DNA from: Abditibacteriaceae bacterium | GTDB taxonomy: Bacteria > Armatimonadota > Abditibacteriia > Abditibacteriales > Abditibacteriaceae | Assembly: GCA_019239895.1 (NCBI GenBank) | Contig: JAFAZH010000041.1 | Location: forward strand, 202,759-266,758 | DNA length: 64,000 bases | Direction of reading: 5' to 3' | The notes under the pieces: generated by a model | Told to the model about the DNA's origin: nothing | Database searches by the model: none | What the model saw: only the letters and a program-made list of their open reading frames with translations | Made by a program: the position numbers and the translations under genes | Part shown: positions 16,381 through 25,715 of the stretch, in pieces | How positions within the stretch are numbered: position 1 is the first letter of the stretch | Layout of the letters: every line of letters starts with the position of its first letter

Positions 16381-18318
16381 ATGATGAAGAGACAATGGCC
16401 ACCACAGGCATTTTATAAACAGCCCAGCCCGGCGGTTATGAGTGGCTTCCTTATGTTGGCCCTTCTAAAAGTTGCGGCGGCTGCGCCCACAACCCCACCA
16501 TCAGGAGACGGTGCAACGGCCCGCCCGGTTGCACTCAAGCTGCCCACCGAGGCAAATGTCCTCACCACCTTACGCGCTGGACATCCGCGTTTAATCTTGT
16601 TGCCAGAAGACATTACTCGCATCAAGAACTTTATCGCTAATGACGCCACGGCGCGTGGTTACTACGCGGCTCTGGTGCGCAATGGAGAGAAGATTCTCAC
16701 TCAACCGCCGGTCGAGCGCGTCTTGATTGGGCCGCGTTTGCTGGATAAGAGCCGCACCGCCTTAGACCGTATCTATACCTTGGGCCTCCTCTATCGCTTG
16801 GATGGCGACCGCAAATGGGCTGACCGCGCTACGCAGGAAATGCTCAAAGTTGCCACCTTCTCCGACTGGCACCCCGACCACTTTCTGGATGTGGCCGAGA
16901 TGACCCACGCTGTAGCTATCGGCTACGACTGGTTCTACGACGCCCTCTCGCCCGCCGACCGTGCCACGATTAAAGCGGCCTTAGTCGAAAAAGGGCTGCG
17001 CGCTTCTGAAAAAGCTTATCAAACCCATGCCTGGTGGACAAAAAACGCTTTCAACTGGAACAATGTCTGCAATGGCGGCACGATTGTGGGAGCGTTAGCG
17101 GTGGCGGATGAAGAGCCTATTTTAGCGCGTTATTTGCTGGTGCAGGCGACGGCGGGCCTGCCACACGCTTTAGCCTCCTATGCCCCAGATGGCGCGTGGA
17201 GCGAAGGGCCAGGTTACTGGGGTTATGCCACTATGTACACGGTGGCAGCGTTCGCGGCTTTGCAAAGCGCCCTCGGCACCGATTTTGGTTTAAGCACGAT
17301 GCCGGGTTTTAGTGAAGCCGGATTGTTCCGTTTGCAGGGAGCCGGGCCAACAGGCTTATTTTTTAACTTTGCCGATGCTGGAGAACGAGCAGGAGACGAG
17401 CCTTCTTTATTCTGGTTGGCACGCCGCTTTGATAGTCCGCTTTTGGCGGCAGGTGCGCGGGAAGCCGCCGGTAAAAACGGCTCAGCGCGTGATTTAATGT
17501 GGTATGATCCGCGTGGCACCAAAGCCGAGATTGCTAACGTAGGTCTCGATTCTCAATATAAAGCGGCGCACCTAGCGTTCTTCCGTTCCGCCTGGAATGA
17601 TCGTAATGCGCTTTATGTTGGCTTCAAGGGTGGCGACAACAAAGCCAATCACTCGCACCTCGACTTAGGCACTTTCGTCCTGGACGCCCTGGGCCAACGT
17701 TGGGCGATTGACTTAGGCGGTGATGAATATAACTTACCCGATTACTTTGGCAAGTTGCGCTGGACGTATTATCGCCTGCGCACCGAAGGCCATAATACGC
17801 TGACCCTTGATGGTCAGAACCAAGACCCCAAAGCTGCCGCCCCATTAATTGCGTATCATTCGTCGCCGGATGGTGGCCTGGCAGTCGCCGATCTTTCCGC
17901 CGCTTATGCGCTGGTTGGCGCGACCAGGGTGCAGCGTGGCGTCGCCATGCTGCCAGGGCGGCACCAGATTTTAGTGCAAGATGAAATCGCTGCCAAGCAG
18001 CCTGTGGATGTGGTGTGGTCTATGCATACCAAAGCTGCCGTGACAATCAATGCCAATGATGCTCATCAGGCAACATTAACGCAGGGTGGAGCGACCCTGC
18101 AAGCGCGGCTCTTAGAGCCTGCCGGAGCCAGCTTTTCGGTGCAAGATGTCAATATCCCCGCGCCACAGCATCCATCTCCTGGGGTGAAGAAACTCCAGGT
18201 GCATCTGCCAGAGAAGATTACTGCTGCTCGCATCGTAGTGCTGTTAACTCCCGGCATCGAGGCCGCGCCCGTGCCACCCGTAACTGCTCTGGCTCAGTGG
18301 GAGAAAGCGGCACGATAG
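16381..18318 (+). CDS. Heparinase II/III-like polysaccharide lyase, secreted
   Basis: A 645-residue exported protein. The N-terminal hydrophobic stretch (SGFLMLALLKVAAAAPT) is a signal peptide. An alpha-helical toroid-like domain follows (about 60-390; AVAIGYDWFYDALSPADRAT, WNNVCNGGTIVGALAVADEE, GAWSEGPGYWGYATMY), then a beta-rich heparinase II/III domain with NKANHSHLDLGTFVLDALGQ, RWAIDLGGDEYNLPDYF and RTEGHNTLTLDG. Family members eliminate uronate-containing glycans such as heparin, heparan or alginate; HSHLD carries a likely catalytic or metal-site histidine. The real substrate is unknown. It faces a GH106-like glycosidase gene convergently, suggesting shared involvement in acidic, rhamnose-containing polysaccharides (inference). 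Confidence 0.87.
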   Translation: MMKRQWPPQAFYKQPSPAVMSGFLMLALLKVAAAAPTTPPSGDGATARPVALKLPTEANVLTTLRAGHPRLILLPEDITRIKNFIANDATARGYYAALVRNGEKILTQPPVERVLIGPRLLDKSRTALDRIYTLGLLYRLDGDRKWADRATQEMLKVATFSDWHPDHFLDVAEMTHAVAIGYDWFYDALSPADRATIKAALVEKGLRASEKAYQTHAWWTKNAFNWNNVCNGGTIVGALAVADEEPILARYLLVQATAGLPHALASYAPDGAWSEGPGYWGYATMYTVAAFAALQSALGTDFGLSTMPGFSEAGLFRLQGAGPTGLFFNFADAGERAGDEPSLFWLARRFDSPLLAAGAREAAGKNGSARDLMWYDPRGTKAEIANVGLDSQYKAAHLAFFRSAWNDRNALYVGFKGGDNKANHSHLDLGTFVLDALGQRWAIDLGGDEYNLPDYFGKLRWTYYRLRTEGHNTLTLDGQNQDPKAAAPLIAYHSSPDGGLAVADLSAAYALVGATRVQRGVAMLPGRHQILVQDEIAAKQPVDVVWSMHTKAAVTINANDAHQATLTQGGATLQARLLEPAGASFSVQDVNIPAPQHPSPGVKKLQVHLPEKITAARIVVLLTPGIEAAPVPPVTALAQWEKAAR

Positions 18319-18366
18319 TTCCCTAAAAGCCCTTAACAAAATGACAATAGAGCAATAATAGGAGGC

Positions 18367-18572
18367 CCGTCATGTTTCGCTCCGCTCAACATGACGGTTG
18401 GCTCTTGCACCACAGCTTAATGCATTTTATGAGAACCTCTAAGTTGCACCTGTGTAGTTTGTCATTCCGAGCGGAGTGACCAGAGGGAATATAGCCGAGG
18501 AATCTTGCCGTTGAACGCATCAGTTACTATAAAAGATTCCTCGCCTGCGCTTTGCTCCGCTCGGAATGACAC
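18367..18572. repeat. Inverted repeats in the heparinase/GH106 intergenic region
   Basis: The 279-base region between convergent genes holds a small repeat, CCGTCATG (18367-18374) with CATGACGG (18390-18397), and a larger nested one: GTCATTCCGAGCGGAG (18461-18476) pairs with CTCCGCTCGGAATGAC (18555-18570), and inside it GAGGAATCTT (18497-18506) pairs with AAGATTCCTC (18533-18542). The TGTCATTCCGAG...AGGAATCT pattern is shared in altered form with the element at 51202-51310. Confidence 0.85.
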
Positions 18573-18597
18573 TTCTACTTATTAGTAACAACAGGCT

Positions 18598-21500
18598 TTA
18601 GTGCAGTGGAATTTGCTGTGCGGTTTCTATGGCGACAGGGCCGAGCAGACCAGAAGGCAGCAAGTCGTCGCCTTTATGCCAGTGCTTCCAGGTGCTAAAC
18701 GTAATACGTCGCGGTTCGGGCCGGGGCGTGCCGTGGAGCAACCACTGCGGCCATTCGGCAATGTTGCCGCCCGCAGTGTATTTGATGTCCTCCGGGAACT
18801 GCTCATCACCAATCATGCGGTTGGGCCACAGATTCGTGACCTGCACTTCAAGCGTGTTCATGCCAGGGCGCAATATCCCTGTCACATCGGTGCGGAAGGG
18901 GGGCTTCCATAGCACGCCCAGCGCGTGGCCATTCAGCACTGGCTCGGCAATCACTTGGACACTCCCCAGATTAAGGCTGAATTGGCGACCCGATTTAATC
19001 AATGCTGGTGGCACTACGAAACTGGTGTGGTAGGTGGCAGTGCCAGAGAAATACTGCACGCCGGGATCAGTAGCTTGCGGCCAGGAGATCAAACGGTCAA
19101 AGACAGTCTGTGGCGGCGCACCCAGGTGCGGCGGGAAGGTCACCTGCCACGGGCCGGGGACACTGATGGGGGCGGGCAAGGCACTTACTTCCATTTGCTG
19201 TTTTCGCCCATTGGCCTGCGTCAAAGTAATGTGGCCCGGCGCGTTCACCAGCAAACGACGCGCACCATTGGCTGTCTGTTGCACCTCGAAGGCCGGGGGG
19301 AGGCTGGAGCCGGGCAGGTCCCCCGGCAAATCCAGGGTTTGGTTTTCGCCCAATGTCACATTCTTATGCACGCCATTAAGGATATATTCGACTGAGAATT
19401 GCTTGGGTGTGTTTAAGGCCGGATCACGCCCCGCCAACGCATTCCCCACCACGACATGCAGTTGCCCATCTCTTACCAACCCCGCCAACTGCGCGGTTAA
19501 ATCCATTGTCTGCGCGGCATCCGGGGCTGCTTCCGGGTTCAGTCCATAAATAGCACGAGTAACCGTCGCCCCTGCGGGCAGGTCGAATGATTGTCCCTCG
19601 ATTAGCCTTTGGCTCTGGCGCGCACCATTTAACTCGAACTCCAGGAGCATCTCCTTTACCTCATCGGCAGCCGGATCACCTGCCAGACTGTTATTCGCAG
19701 TGATGCGACGCTGTCCTTGACGCACCATGTCTTGTACCTGACGGGTCACATCCACCTTGTCACTACCCGCATTCAGCACGCCATAAACTGCCTTCACGAT
19801 GGTCAGTTCGGCTGGCTTAGGACGCGCCGCTTCCGGCCCCTGGCGTTCTACGGACACCAGATGATTATTGGTGGCTGGCCTGCGAAACACTACGAAAACC
19901 GAGCCGGAGGGAGTAAAGCGCAACGGCATCTCGGTGCGGTCGCCCACCTGACGCCAGACCGGGCAAGCTTCCATCAGACCCGTATCTGGATGCCACAGTT
20001 CGGGTTGTCGCCCTGCCACACGGAAAGTGCAGCGCACCTCCTGGTCGCGGGTTGTCGAACTCGCCACAAAATAGAGGTCGGCTCCCGCCGCTACGCGATG
20101 GATGTAGTGCACTTGGCCAGTAGGCGCTTCGGCCACTTCAAAATCGGGCTTAAGGCGGAGTGCCGCCAGCACTTCGGGTAGGGTCTTGCCCCAGAAAACA
20201 TGGCCCTGGCCGAAGTTGTGCTCGGTAACAGTCTTGCCGTTGATGTCGCCCCATAGGACATAGGCCAGTTGCTTGACCTCGGCATCCGCACGGGGGAAAT
20301 CTTGCAGGCTGGGCGAATGGGTCGGGCGTGGCCCTAAAACCACTGCTCCGCCGCGTACCAAATCACTGAGTCGCCGCAGCGTAGCTGGCGTCATGGCATC
20401 GGTATTCGGCAAAGTTAAGACACGATAGCTCATGCCATCGGGCAGTACTAAGCGGCCATTGCGCACTGCGAGGCGCTTCTGCAATACCTCTGGGTTGATG
20501 CCGTCGTAATCGTAGCCCGTCGGTAGTCCCTGTGGCCCCTGTAAAGTGTTGGGAGTGTCATCACCACAGAACGTAGCCACGTCCGCCACGAATAGCCCCT
20601 GTTGCAATAGATACTGGCAGCGACTCACATAGCTGAGCCACGCCGCCCCCTGGTTCCACCACGTCTCCGTCCGCTCAAAGTGAATACCCCACGGCCCCAT
20701 TGTCATGCCGGGCGCTTTATCCGTCCAGGGCTGCATGGCATAGCGATGAAAAATGAAGCGGTTGATGCCGCTGCAATAGATGAGATCGCCTAACGCTTTC
20801 AACGAATAGGGATCGTTCGTCCAGCGGGCGTGCTGCGGAACGGCAGTAAAGGATTCGGCCCCGACGAACTTGCGACCATAAATGTGGCCCACGGAAGCCG
20901 CCAGCTTACACGATGAACTGCCACTGTCACCCACCCAGAACTCGCCCATTGGGATGTCGGCGCTGCCGCCATATTGAAAGTCTTCAAAGCTGCCATTACC
21001 GTAGGGTTCGGCGGAGAACATCAAGCCATTTTGGTGCGCTAACTGAGCGAAGCGGCCCGCATAGTTTGCGGCGAAGAGGTCGCACACCGTGCGCCGTAAA
21101 TCCCACAGGAAGCGTTCGGAGGCAGCAGGGCTTTCTACAACACGTCCCGTGGTGACGGGCAGCCACGGCACGGGATCATAGCCACGACGAGCGCGAAATT
21201 CCTCGCGGAAGCGTGGCGTCCAGTTCTGCGAACCAACTTCATACGAATCAATGAGCACATCATTAAATGATTTACCCGCCAATGGCCCCAAAGCCTTTAA
21301 GACGGGGGCTACCGCCCCGGCCCAGTGCGCATCTACCGCTTCGCGGCTTAATTTATCGCACTCCGGCCCCGTCGCCTCCGGTGGCCCTGGCTCGTTGGTG
21401 GCCCCGGTGGGCGTATGACCAAAGCGGAGAATCGTCCAGTCGCCTTCCGGCACATCCCACGTCAGGTGACCATTCGGTTGCATGTGAGCACTCACATCCA

Positions 21501-22542
21501 CCACATTGGAGATCACTGCATCCGTTGCTGTCTGGTCAGGGGCGGGACTTGCCCCCGGATGATCCGAGCGCACAAAGGCGGCTTTGCCCTCGATATTTCC
21601 GATGCGCACCTCCGCACTCAAGTCAACCTCGGCCAGATTAATTCTGCGATTGAAAGTAACCCGCCAGTAACGGGCCGTCGTCGGCTCGAAGCCGAAGTGG
21701 GGGTTGCGTGATTCTCGTGTCAGGCCAAAGGGTGAAATCTGGCGAAACTGCTGACCATCATCCGATACTTCAAGCTTGCCGCCCCCCTCATTGCGCCCCG
21801 GCCCGGTCTGGAGGCTTAATGTGCGTGCCCGGAAAGGAGCCGCAAAAGTGAGTTGCACCCAGTTGGGATCGTTGGCTGTGGGCGCTGGCAGTGCCACATA
21901 GCTACCCGCATTGCCATCCACCAATTGCGCCGCAACGACACCGGGAACGCTGGTCGTTACCTGCGGCGCAGCGGCGTGCATCGTTGTCGTTTCGGCGGTT
22001 GGCGTGTGAAAAGCGAGGGTTGCAATATCGTGATAAGAGTTGAGTTTAGTCGCTGGTTGTGCCAACACGTCATCAAAGTGGAGAGGGCCGTGAACATGGC
22101 GTTCACTGGTGGTCAGGAATTGCATGGCATGATCCGGGGTATTCCACGGCCCACCACTACTCGACCACCCAGCACAGTTGTGCATACAAAGTTCTAGACC
22201 CAGACGATTCGCTTCACTGGCGGCAAACTTCATCATGTCAAGCCACTGGGGACTCATAAAGCGCACCGGGCCAGCCGGAATGCCCTGGTCTACATTGAAG
22301 ATTTCCGCGCCGCCCACTCCGACACGCGCCATTGCTTCTAAGTCGGCGGTAATGCCCGCCCGCGTGACGTTGCCATTGAGCCAGTGCCACCAGGTTTGCG
22401 GCCTGGCCGAAGCAGGCGGATGATGAAACCCGGCTTCCAGAGGTGTCTCCGCCTGGGCAATTGGCACCTGGCTTAATGCCATCCCCAGGAAAAATGTCGC
22501 CATTTGCAGCCTGCGCGACCCAACCCTAGCCAACAAATTCAT
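18598..22542 (-). CDS. Exported GH106-like alpha-L-rhamnosidase, very large
   Basis: A 1314-residue glycosidase. A signal peptide (LQMATFFLGMALSQVPIAQA) is followed by the opening typical of GH106-type alpha-L-rhamnosidases: FHHPPASARPQTWWHWLNGN, then VTRAGITADLEAMARVGVGG, AEIFNVDQGIP and LELCMHNCAGWSSSGGPW. The catalytic barrel runs to about 800 (LIDSYEVGSQNWTPRFREEF). Residues about 905-1085 contain two copies of a beta domain: ...KAVYGVLNAGSDKVDVTRQVQ... and ...RAIYGLNPEAAPDAAQTMDLTAQL..., each ending in a NSLAGD/NALAGRDP motif. A galactose-binding-like jelly roll closes the chain (FSLNLGSVQVIAEPVLNGHA, NTLEVQVTNLWPNRMIGDEQ). TTTGGGAGAAAG precedes the ATG. Confidence 0.86.
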   Translation of the reverse strand: MNLLARVGSRRLQMATFFLGMALSQVPIAQAETPLEAGFHHPPASARPQTWWHWLNGNVTRAGITADLEAMARVGVGGAEIFNVDQGIPAGPVRFMSPQWLDMMKFAASEANRLGLELCMHNCAGWSSSGGPWNTPDHAMQFLTTSERHVHGPLHFDDVLAQPATKLNSYHDIATLAFHTPTAETTTMHAAAPQVTTSVPGVVAAQLVDGNAGSYVALPAPTANDPNWVQLTFAAPFRARTLSLQTGPGRNEGGGKLEVSDDGQQFRQISPFGLTRESRNPHFGFEPTTARYWRVTFNRRINLAEVDLSAEVRIGNIEGKAAFVRSDHPGASPAPDQTATDAVISNVVDVSAHMQPNGHLTWDVPEGDWTILRFGHTPTGATNEPGPPEATGPECDKLSREAVDAHWAGAVAPVLKALGPLAGKSFNDVLIDSYEVGSQNWTPRFREEFRARRGYDPVPWLPVTTGRVVESPAASERFLWDLRRTVCDLFAANYAGRFAQLAHQNGLMFSAEPYGNGSFEDFQYGGSADIPMGEFWVGDSGSSSCKLAASVGHIYGRKFVGAESFTAVPQHARWTNDPYSLKALGDLIYCSGINRFIFHRYAMQPWTDKAPGMTMGPWGIHFERTETWWNQGAAWLSYVSRCQYLLQQGLFVADVATFCGDDTPNTLQGPQGLPTGYDYDGINPEVLQKRLAVRNGRLVLPDGMSYRVLTLPNTDAMTPATLRRLSDLVRGGAVVLGPRPTHSPSLQDFPRADAEVKQLAYVLWGDINGKTVTEHNFGQGHVFWGKTLPEVLAALRLKPDFEVAEAPTGQVHYIHRVAAGADLYFVASSTTRDQEVRCTFRVAGRQPELWHPDTGLMEACPVWRQVGDRTEMPLRFTPSGSVFVVFRRPATNNHLVSVERQGPEAARPKPAELTIVKAVYGVLNAGSDKVDVTRQVQDMVRQGQRRITANNSLAGDPAADEVKEMLLEFELNGARQSQRLIEGQSFDLPAGATVTRAIYGLNPEAAPDAAQTMDLTAQLAGLVRDGQLHVVVGNALAGRDPALNTPKQFSVEYILNGVHKNVTLGENQTLDLPGDLPGSSLPPAFEVQQTANGARRLLVNAPGHITLTQANGRKQQMEVSALPAPISVPGPWQVTFPPHLGAPPQTVFDRLISWPQATDPGVQYFSGTATYHTSFVVPPALIKSGRQFSLNLGSVQVIAEPVLNGHALGVLWKPPFRTDVTGILRPGMNTLEVQVTNLWPNRMIGDEQFPEDIKYTAGGNIAEWPQWLLHGTPRPEPRRITFSTWKHWHKGDDLLPSGLLGPVAIETAQQIPLH

Positions 22543-22645
22543 ATTCTTTCTCCCAAAACCGCTCAGAGTGACCGCAGCATAATAAGCTTAACACGACTGC
22601 TACATAATCCTAAAGGAGCGTGACCATTAGACAATAGCAAAAATG

Positions 22646-22677
22646 AGAGGGAGTCCCGCGCTAGCGGGACTCCCTCT
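22646..22677 (-). terminator. Strong intrinsic terminator
   Basis: A perfect 14-bp stem (AGAGGGAGTCCCGC with its complement, 22646-22659 and 22664-22677) and a four-base loop. On the minus strand it is followed by CATTTTTGC, and it lies 23 bases past the stop of the small membrane protein gene on that strand, which it would terminate. Confidence 0.8.
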
Positions 22678-22700
22678 TTAATTACGTGATGCTTTAGTTT

Positions 22701-23207
22701 TTACTTTTCCCGTTCGGCGGCGAGAATAGCTCCCGTAGCGAATAAGCCAACTCCCGACAGCAGTTGTGCCCATGAGGAAATGGTCAGGCCACCCTGCGCC
22801 TGGGCCGCTTCTTCGGGCGTGTCTTCTGTTGGCGTCGTTGCTGATTCAATCGGGGTATAGGCGTCTGGCTCCTGATTGACGGCATATTCGCCAAGAGCAA
22901 GGCTGGCGATAGAAGAAACGACTGCCACCCCGTAGAGCAAGTCTTTAATACGAGCAGTGTTCTTATAGCTCGCAGAAGGCCGCTTCGGTGGGTTGCGGCG
23001 CATAATGAAGTGGCTGATGAGCGCACCGGTGAGACCGGCAGCGGCCCAGGGCTGAAAGCGTGCCCAGCCTTCATCCACCATTTTGCCGCGCTCTTCTGGG
23101 TCATCCAGGACTTCAACGGCTGGGTTCATGGCGAGCGTGCCCATCGCAGTGCCACCCCACCATAAAGCTAGTCCAACATCGTGAATGGTTCGGGTAATGC
23201 TTCCCAT
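22701..23207 (-). CDS. Small integral membrane protein of unknown function
   Basis: A 168-residue protein I do not recognise. It opens with MGSITRTIHDVGLALWWGGT and has about four hydrophobic stretches: 10-28, 52-68 (WAAAGLTGALISHFIM), 90-108 (LLYGVAVVSSIASLALG) and 147-163 (WAQLLSGVGLFATGAILAA). An acidic Thr/Pro/Glu-rich loop (about 115-138, TPIESATTPTEDTPEEAAQA) precedes the last helix. GGGAGGA lies at the right distance before the ATG, and a strong terminator follows the stop, so this is a genuine single-gene unit. A DUF4149- or copper-resistance-D-like membrane protein is possible but not supported by any clear motif. Confidence 0.7.
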   Translation of the reverse strand: MGSITRTIHDVGLALWWGGTAMGTLAMNPAVEVLDDPEERGKMVDEGWARFQPWAAAGLTGALISHFIMRRNPPKRPSASYKNTARIKDLLYGVAVVSSIASLALGEYAVNQEPDAYTPIESATTPTEDTPEEAAQAQGGLTISSWAQLLSGVGLFATGAILAAEREK

Positions 23208-23360
23208 TCGGCTTTGTCCTCCCGTGTAGTAAACCTTAGATTTTTCGCGTCATTACTTAGTAAGTCTAGCTGCAATTATAGCAAGCATGGTGCCGTTAGC
23301 ACAGTCAAGCGAGCCATGCATTATTGAATTTTCTCTGTCAACAGCTATAACAGCAGGCAT

Positions 23361-24104
23361 TTAAGCGGTGAGTCGCTGGGGTTGGAAGCTTTCGACCAGA
23401 GCGCCATCGCGCATCCGAAACACCATATCCGCCTCATCTAAAATTTCTAAATCGTGAGTCACGACGATTAACGCGCCGTGATCGCACTGGCTTTGCAAGG
23501 TTTTCATCACTCGCGCACCCGTAGCTGTATCCAGGCTGGCCGTTGGCTCGTCCACAAAAAGATAAGTCGGACGATGCACGATACCCCGTGCCGTCGCCAC
23601 GCGCACCCGTTCGCCTCCTGAACACTCATTGGGAAATTTGGGAGCCAAATCTACCACGCCTAAACGATCTAACAACTCCAATGCACGCTGTTTATGGGTT
23701 GTGTCTGGGTTTTCAATCGGCACTAAGACATTTTCTAAGACATTGAGATAAGGCACCAGGAATGGCTGTTGAAAAACAAACCCGAAGTGCTGCCGCCGGA
23801 AATCCAGGCGTTCGGTGGCCGAAGCATGGGAGTAATCAAAGTCACCCAGGAACACGGTGCCAGAGGTAGCGGTTTTAAGCCCTGCTAACAAGTAAAGAAG
23901 AGAGCTTTTGCCTGACCCGGAAGGCCCAACTATGCCTGCGAAATCGCGTTCATTAATGCTGAGAGTGACTTCGCGCACGGCATAGGTGGTGGCGCGTGGT
24001 GTGACATAAGTGAGGGTTAGTCCTTGCGCCTGCAACGCCATGCCCGCAGCGGCAGGGGAATCTAATGTTGTGTCCGGTGCCAGGTGACCATTTTGCAGCG
24101 ACAT
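23361..24104 (-). CDS. ABC transporter ATP-binding protein, MacB/LolD type
   Basis: Cytoplasmic ATPase energising an FtsX-like permease encoded just upstream on the same strand. Motifs: Walker A GIVGPSGSGKSSLLYLLAGL, Q-loop FVFQQPFLVPYLN, signature CSGGE (C replaces the usual L) and Walker B YLFVDEPTASLD, followed by an H-loop VTHDLEIL. The family moves lipoproteins, peptides or antibiotics out of the membrane. I start it at ATG 24104 (MSLQNGHLAP), not at the GTG at 24134, because the extra codons (LSFELSIAT) are encoded by a heptamer repeat (24118-24150) lying between the two genes. Confidence 0.93.
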   Translation of the reverse strand: MSLQNGHLAPDTTLDSPAAAGMALQAQGLTLTYVTPRATTYAVREVTLSINERDFAGIVGPSGSGKSSLLYLLAGLKTATSGTVFLGDFDYSHASATERLDFRRQHFGFVFQQPFLVPYLNVLENVLVPIENPDTTHKQRALELLDRLGVVDLAPKFPNECSGGERVRVATARGIVHRPTYLFVDEPTASLDTATGARVMKTLQSQCDHGALIVVTHDLEILDEADMVFRMRDGALVESFQPQRLTA

Positions 24105-24117
24105 AGTAGCGATACTT

Positions 24118-24150
24118 AATTCAAAACTCAGCACTCAAAATTCATAATTC
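24118..24150. repeat. Degenerate heptamer repeat between ABC genes
   Basis: Reads AATTCAA, AACTCAG, CACTCAA, AATTCAT, AATTC: four and a half seven-base units of the form A-A-Y-T-C-A-N. It fills most of the gap between the permease stop and the ATPase start and adds a false upstream start codon to the ATPase frame. Confidence 0.8.
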
Positions 24151-24152
24151 TG

Positions 24153-25430
24153 CTAACGTCTTTCCATAATTTCAATCGGGTCGAAGCGATAGAGGCGGAA
24201 GAGGACGGTGGCTAAACTGGCAACTCCCACAATCAAGGGCGTGGGCAAAGTGTAGAAAATTGCCAGGTGGTCAAGCCGCGCGAGGGTCAGTCCCTGGGGA
24301 CTCATATAATAAATGTCCAGCAAGTGGAATACGGCCCAGGTCAGAGTCAATCCGAACATCCAGCCAATGACCACTAAGGAGCCGATCTCCACTACTAAAC
24401 GCTTGGCTAACCTCTCACGTCGAAAGCCAAAGGCCGAGAGCAGGCCAAATTCTCCTAACCGCTGCTCGAAATAGATATTCGCTAAAAAGCCACTCATCAA
24501 GGCCACTGCGCCAATTACCAGACCATCAGCCATTGCCAGAAATTTGTATAAGAAGCGAATGCTGTTGCTAAATTCTTGTACCAAGCGGTCAAAGGTATAA
24601 AATTTGATGAAGCGGATTTGCTTTTCTGTAAAGCCATTCTGCTTGTAATTGGTCAGGATGTCATTCACTTCACTATTAAGAGCAGGAAGTTCTTTATGGG
24701 TGGGGGGAATCATCAGGTAAGAGGTGCGTACTACTGGTTCGGGCAACTCTAGCTCCAAATAACTGCGCTCCGTGATGGCCAGGTCTTCTCCGCCATCCAG
24801 AATACCAACAATTTTCTGCTTATCGGGAATAGAGGGGAAACGGTCATTCTTGAAATCCACCCACTCGCCGACGTGCTTGCCGAAGTTGTTCGCCCAGTTA
24901 CGACTCATGACAATTTCTGGCTGATTCGGGCGTGGCCACTGTCCCGCCACGAGGTGATTGCCGCTGACTTGGGTTAGCACTGGCATGGCATCCTCATCCA
25001 CACCATAGAGCGGCACTGGCATTTCACCGAAAACCGTGCGCAGCGTTATAAAATAGGGCACTGCCGGGATCACGCGGCCTAAATGGGGCACCGCTTTGAT
25101 CTTCTTAAGTACGGGGGGGGGCACGTCTTTTTCTAACTGGGTGGTCAGCACAGATAAGCGGCGCACAAAACCATAATTTGTGGTAATGGTCTCGTTGACC
25201 GAGTTCAGCAAGGTGACAATAGCGGCAATCAAAAAAACCGAGATGACGATGGCCCCACCGACAGGTAGAGTCCGTGTCGCATTACGCCGATAATAAGTCA
25301 GGGCCGAAAGTGGCGGCAGGGTCTTAACCGCAGGAAACTCGCGTGGCGCAACCTCATCCGCAACAGAAGCAGAGGAAACGGTTGTGGAGAGCGAGGAATC
25401 GGGTGACTTGGTCAGAAGCGGAGTGGACAC
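24153..25430 (-). CDS. ABC transporter permease, FtsX/MacB type
   Basis: A 425-residue inner-membrane permease. One N-terminal helix (about 56-78, PVGGAIVISVFLIAAIVTLL) is followed by a 220-residue periplasmic domain and three C-terminal helices (about 293-318 LAMADGLVIGAVALMSGFLA, 345-370, 390-412), the standard topology of the MacB/LolC fold. FGLLSAFGFRRERLAKRLV is the conserved cytoplasmic coupling segment that meets the ATPase. The N-terminal 50 residues are Ser/Thr-rich and probably cytoplasmic. The start is a GTG at 25430. Paired with the ATPase downstream; no membrane-fusion protein gene is adjacent, so whether it is an exporter or a lipoprotein-release system cannot be decided. Confidence 0.9.
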   Translation of the reverse strand: MSTPLLTKSPDSSLSTTVSSASVADEVAPREFPAVKTLPPLSALTYYRRNATRTLPVGGAIVISVFLIAAIVTLLNSVNETITTNYGFVRRLSVLTTQLEKDVPPPVLKKIKAVPHLGRVIPAVPYFITLRTVFGEMPVPLYGVDEDAMPVLTQVSGNHLVAGQWPRPNQPEIVMSRNWANNFGKHVGEWVDFKNDRFPSIPDKQKIVGILDGGEDLAITERSYLELELPEPVVRTSYLMIPPTHKELPALNSEVNDILTNYKQNGFTEKQIRFIKFYTFDRLVQEFSNSIRFLYKFLAMADGLVIGAVALMSGFLANIYFEQRLGEFGLLSAFGFRRERLAKRLVVEIGSLVVIGWMFGLTLTWAVFHLLDIYYMSPQGLTLARLDHLAIFYTLPTPLIVGVASLATVLFRLYRFDPIEIMERR

Positions 25431-25715
25431 AATCGGTTAGGGAACGCTGCTAAATCAACAATCAATAGCTATAGCAGGTGAGTCGAAGTGCATGAGGCTG
25501 CGTCCGTAGGATAAAATCATACTCTTAGTCACTGTCAAGCAAGTTTAGTGGCTGCTCTACCATACTGCAATGTTAGACAACTTGTGCCGTGGCTAGTGGC
25601 TATGGTAAATTTCCACTGTTAGGTTGAACTATCAGGTGGATAAGTTGGGTTGGCACCTCCTGAATTAGAATCCCGCAGTATATCTTGATACACTCACCCC
25701 ACAAGGGCAAAAAGC

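Noticed and set aside
24105..24134. Extended start of the ABC ATPase
   Set aside because: Extra codons come from the heptamer repeat and not from the family N-terminus.
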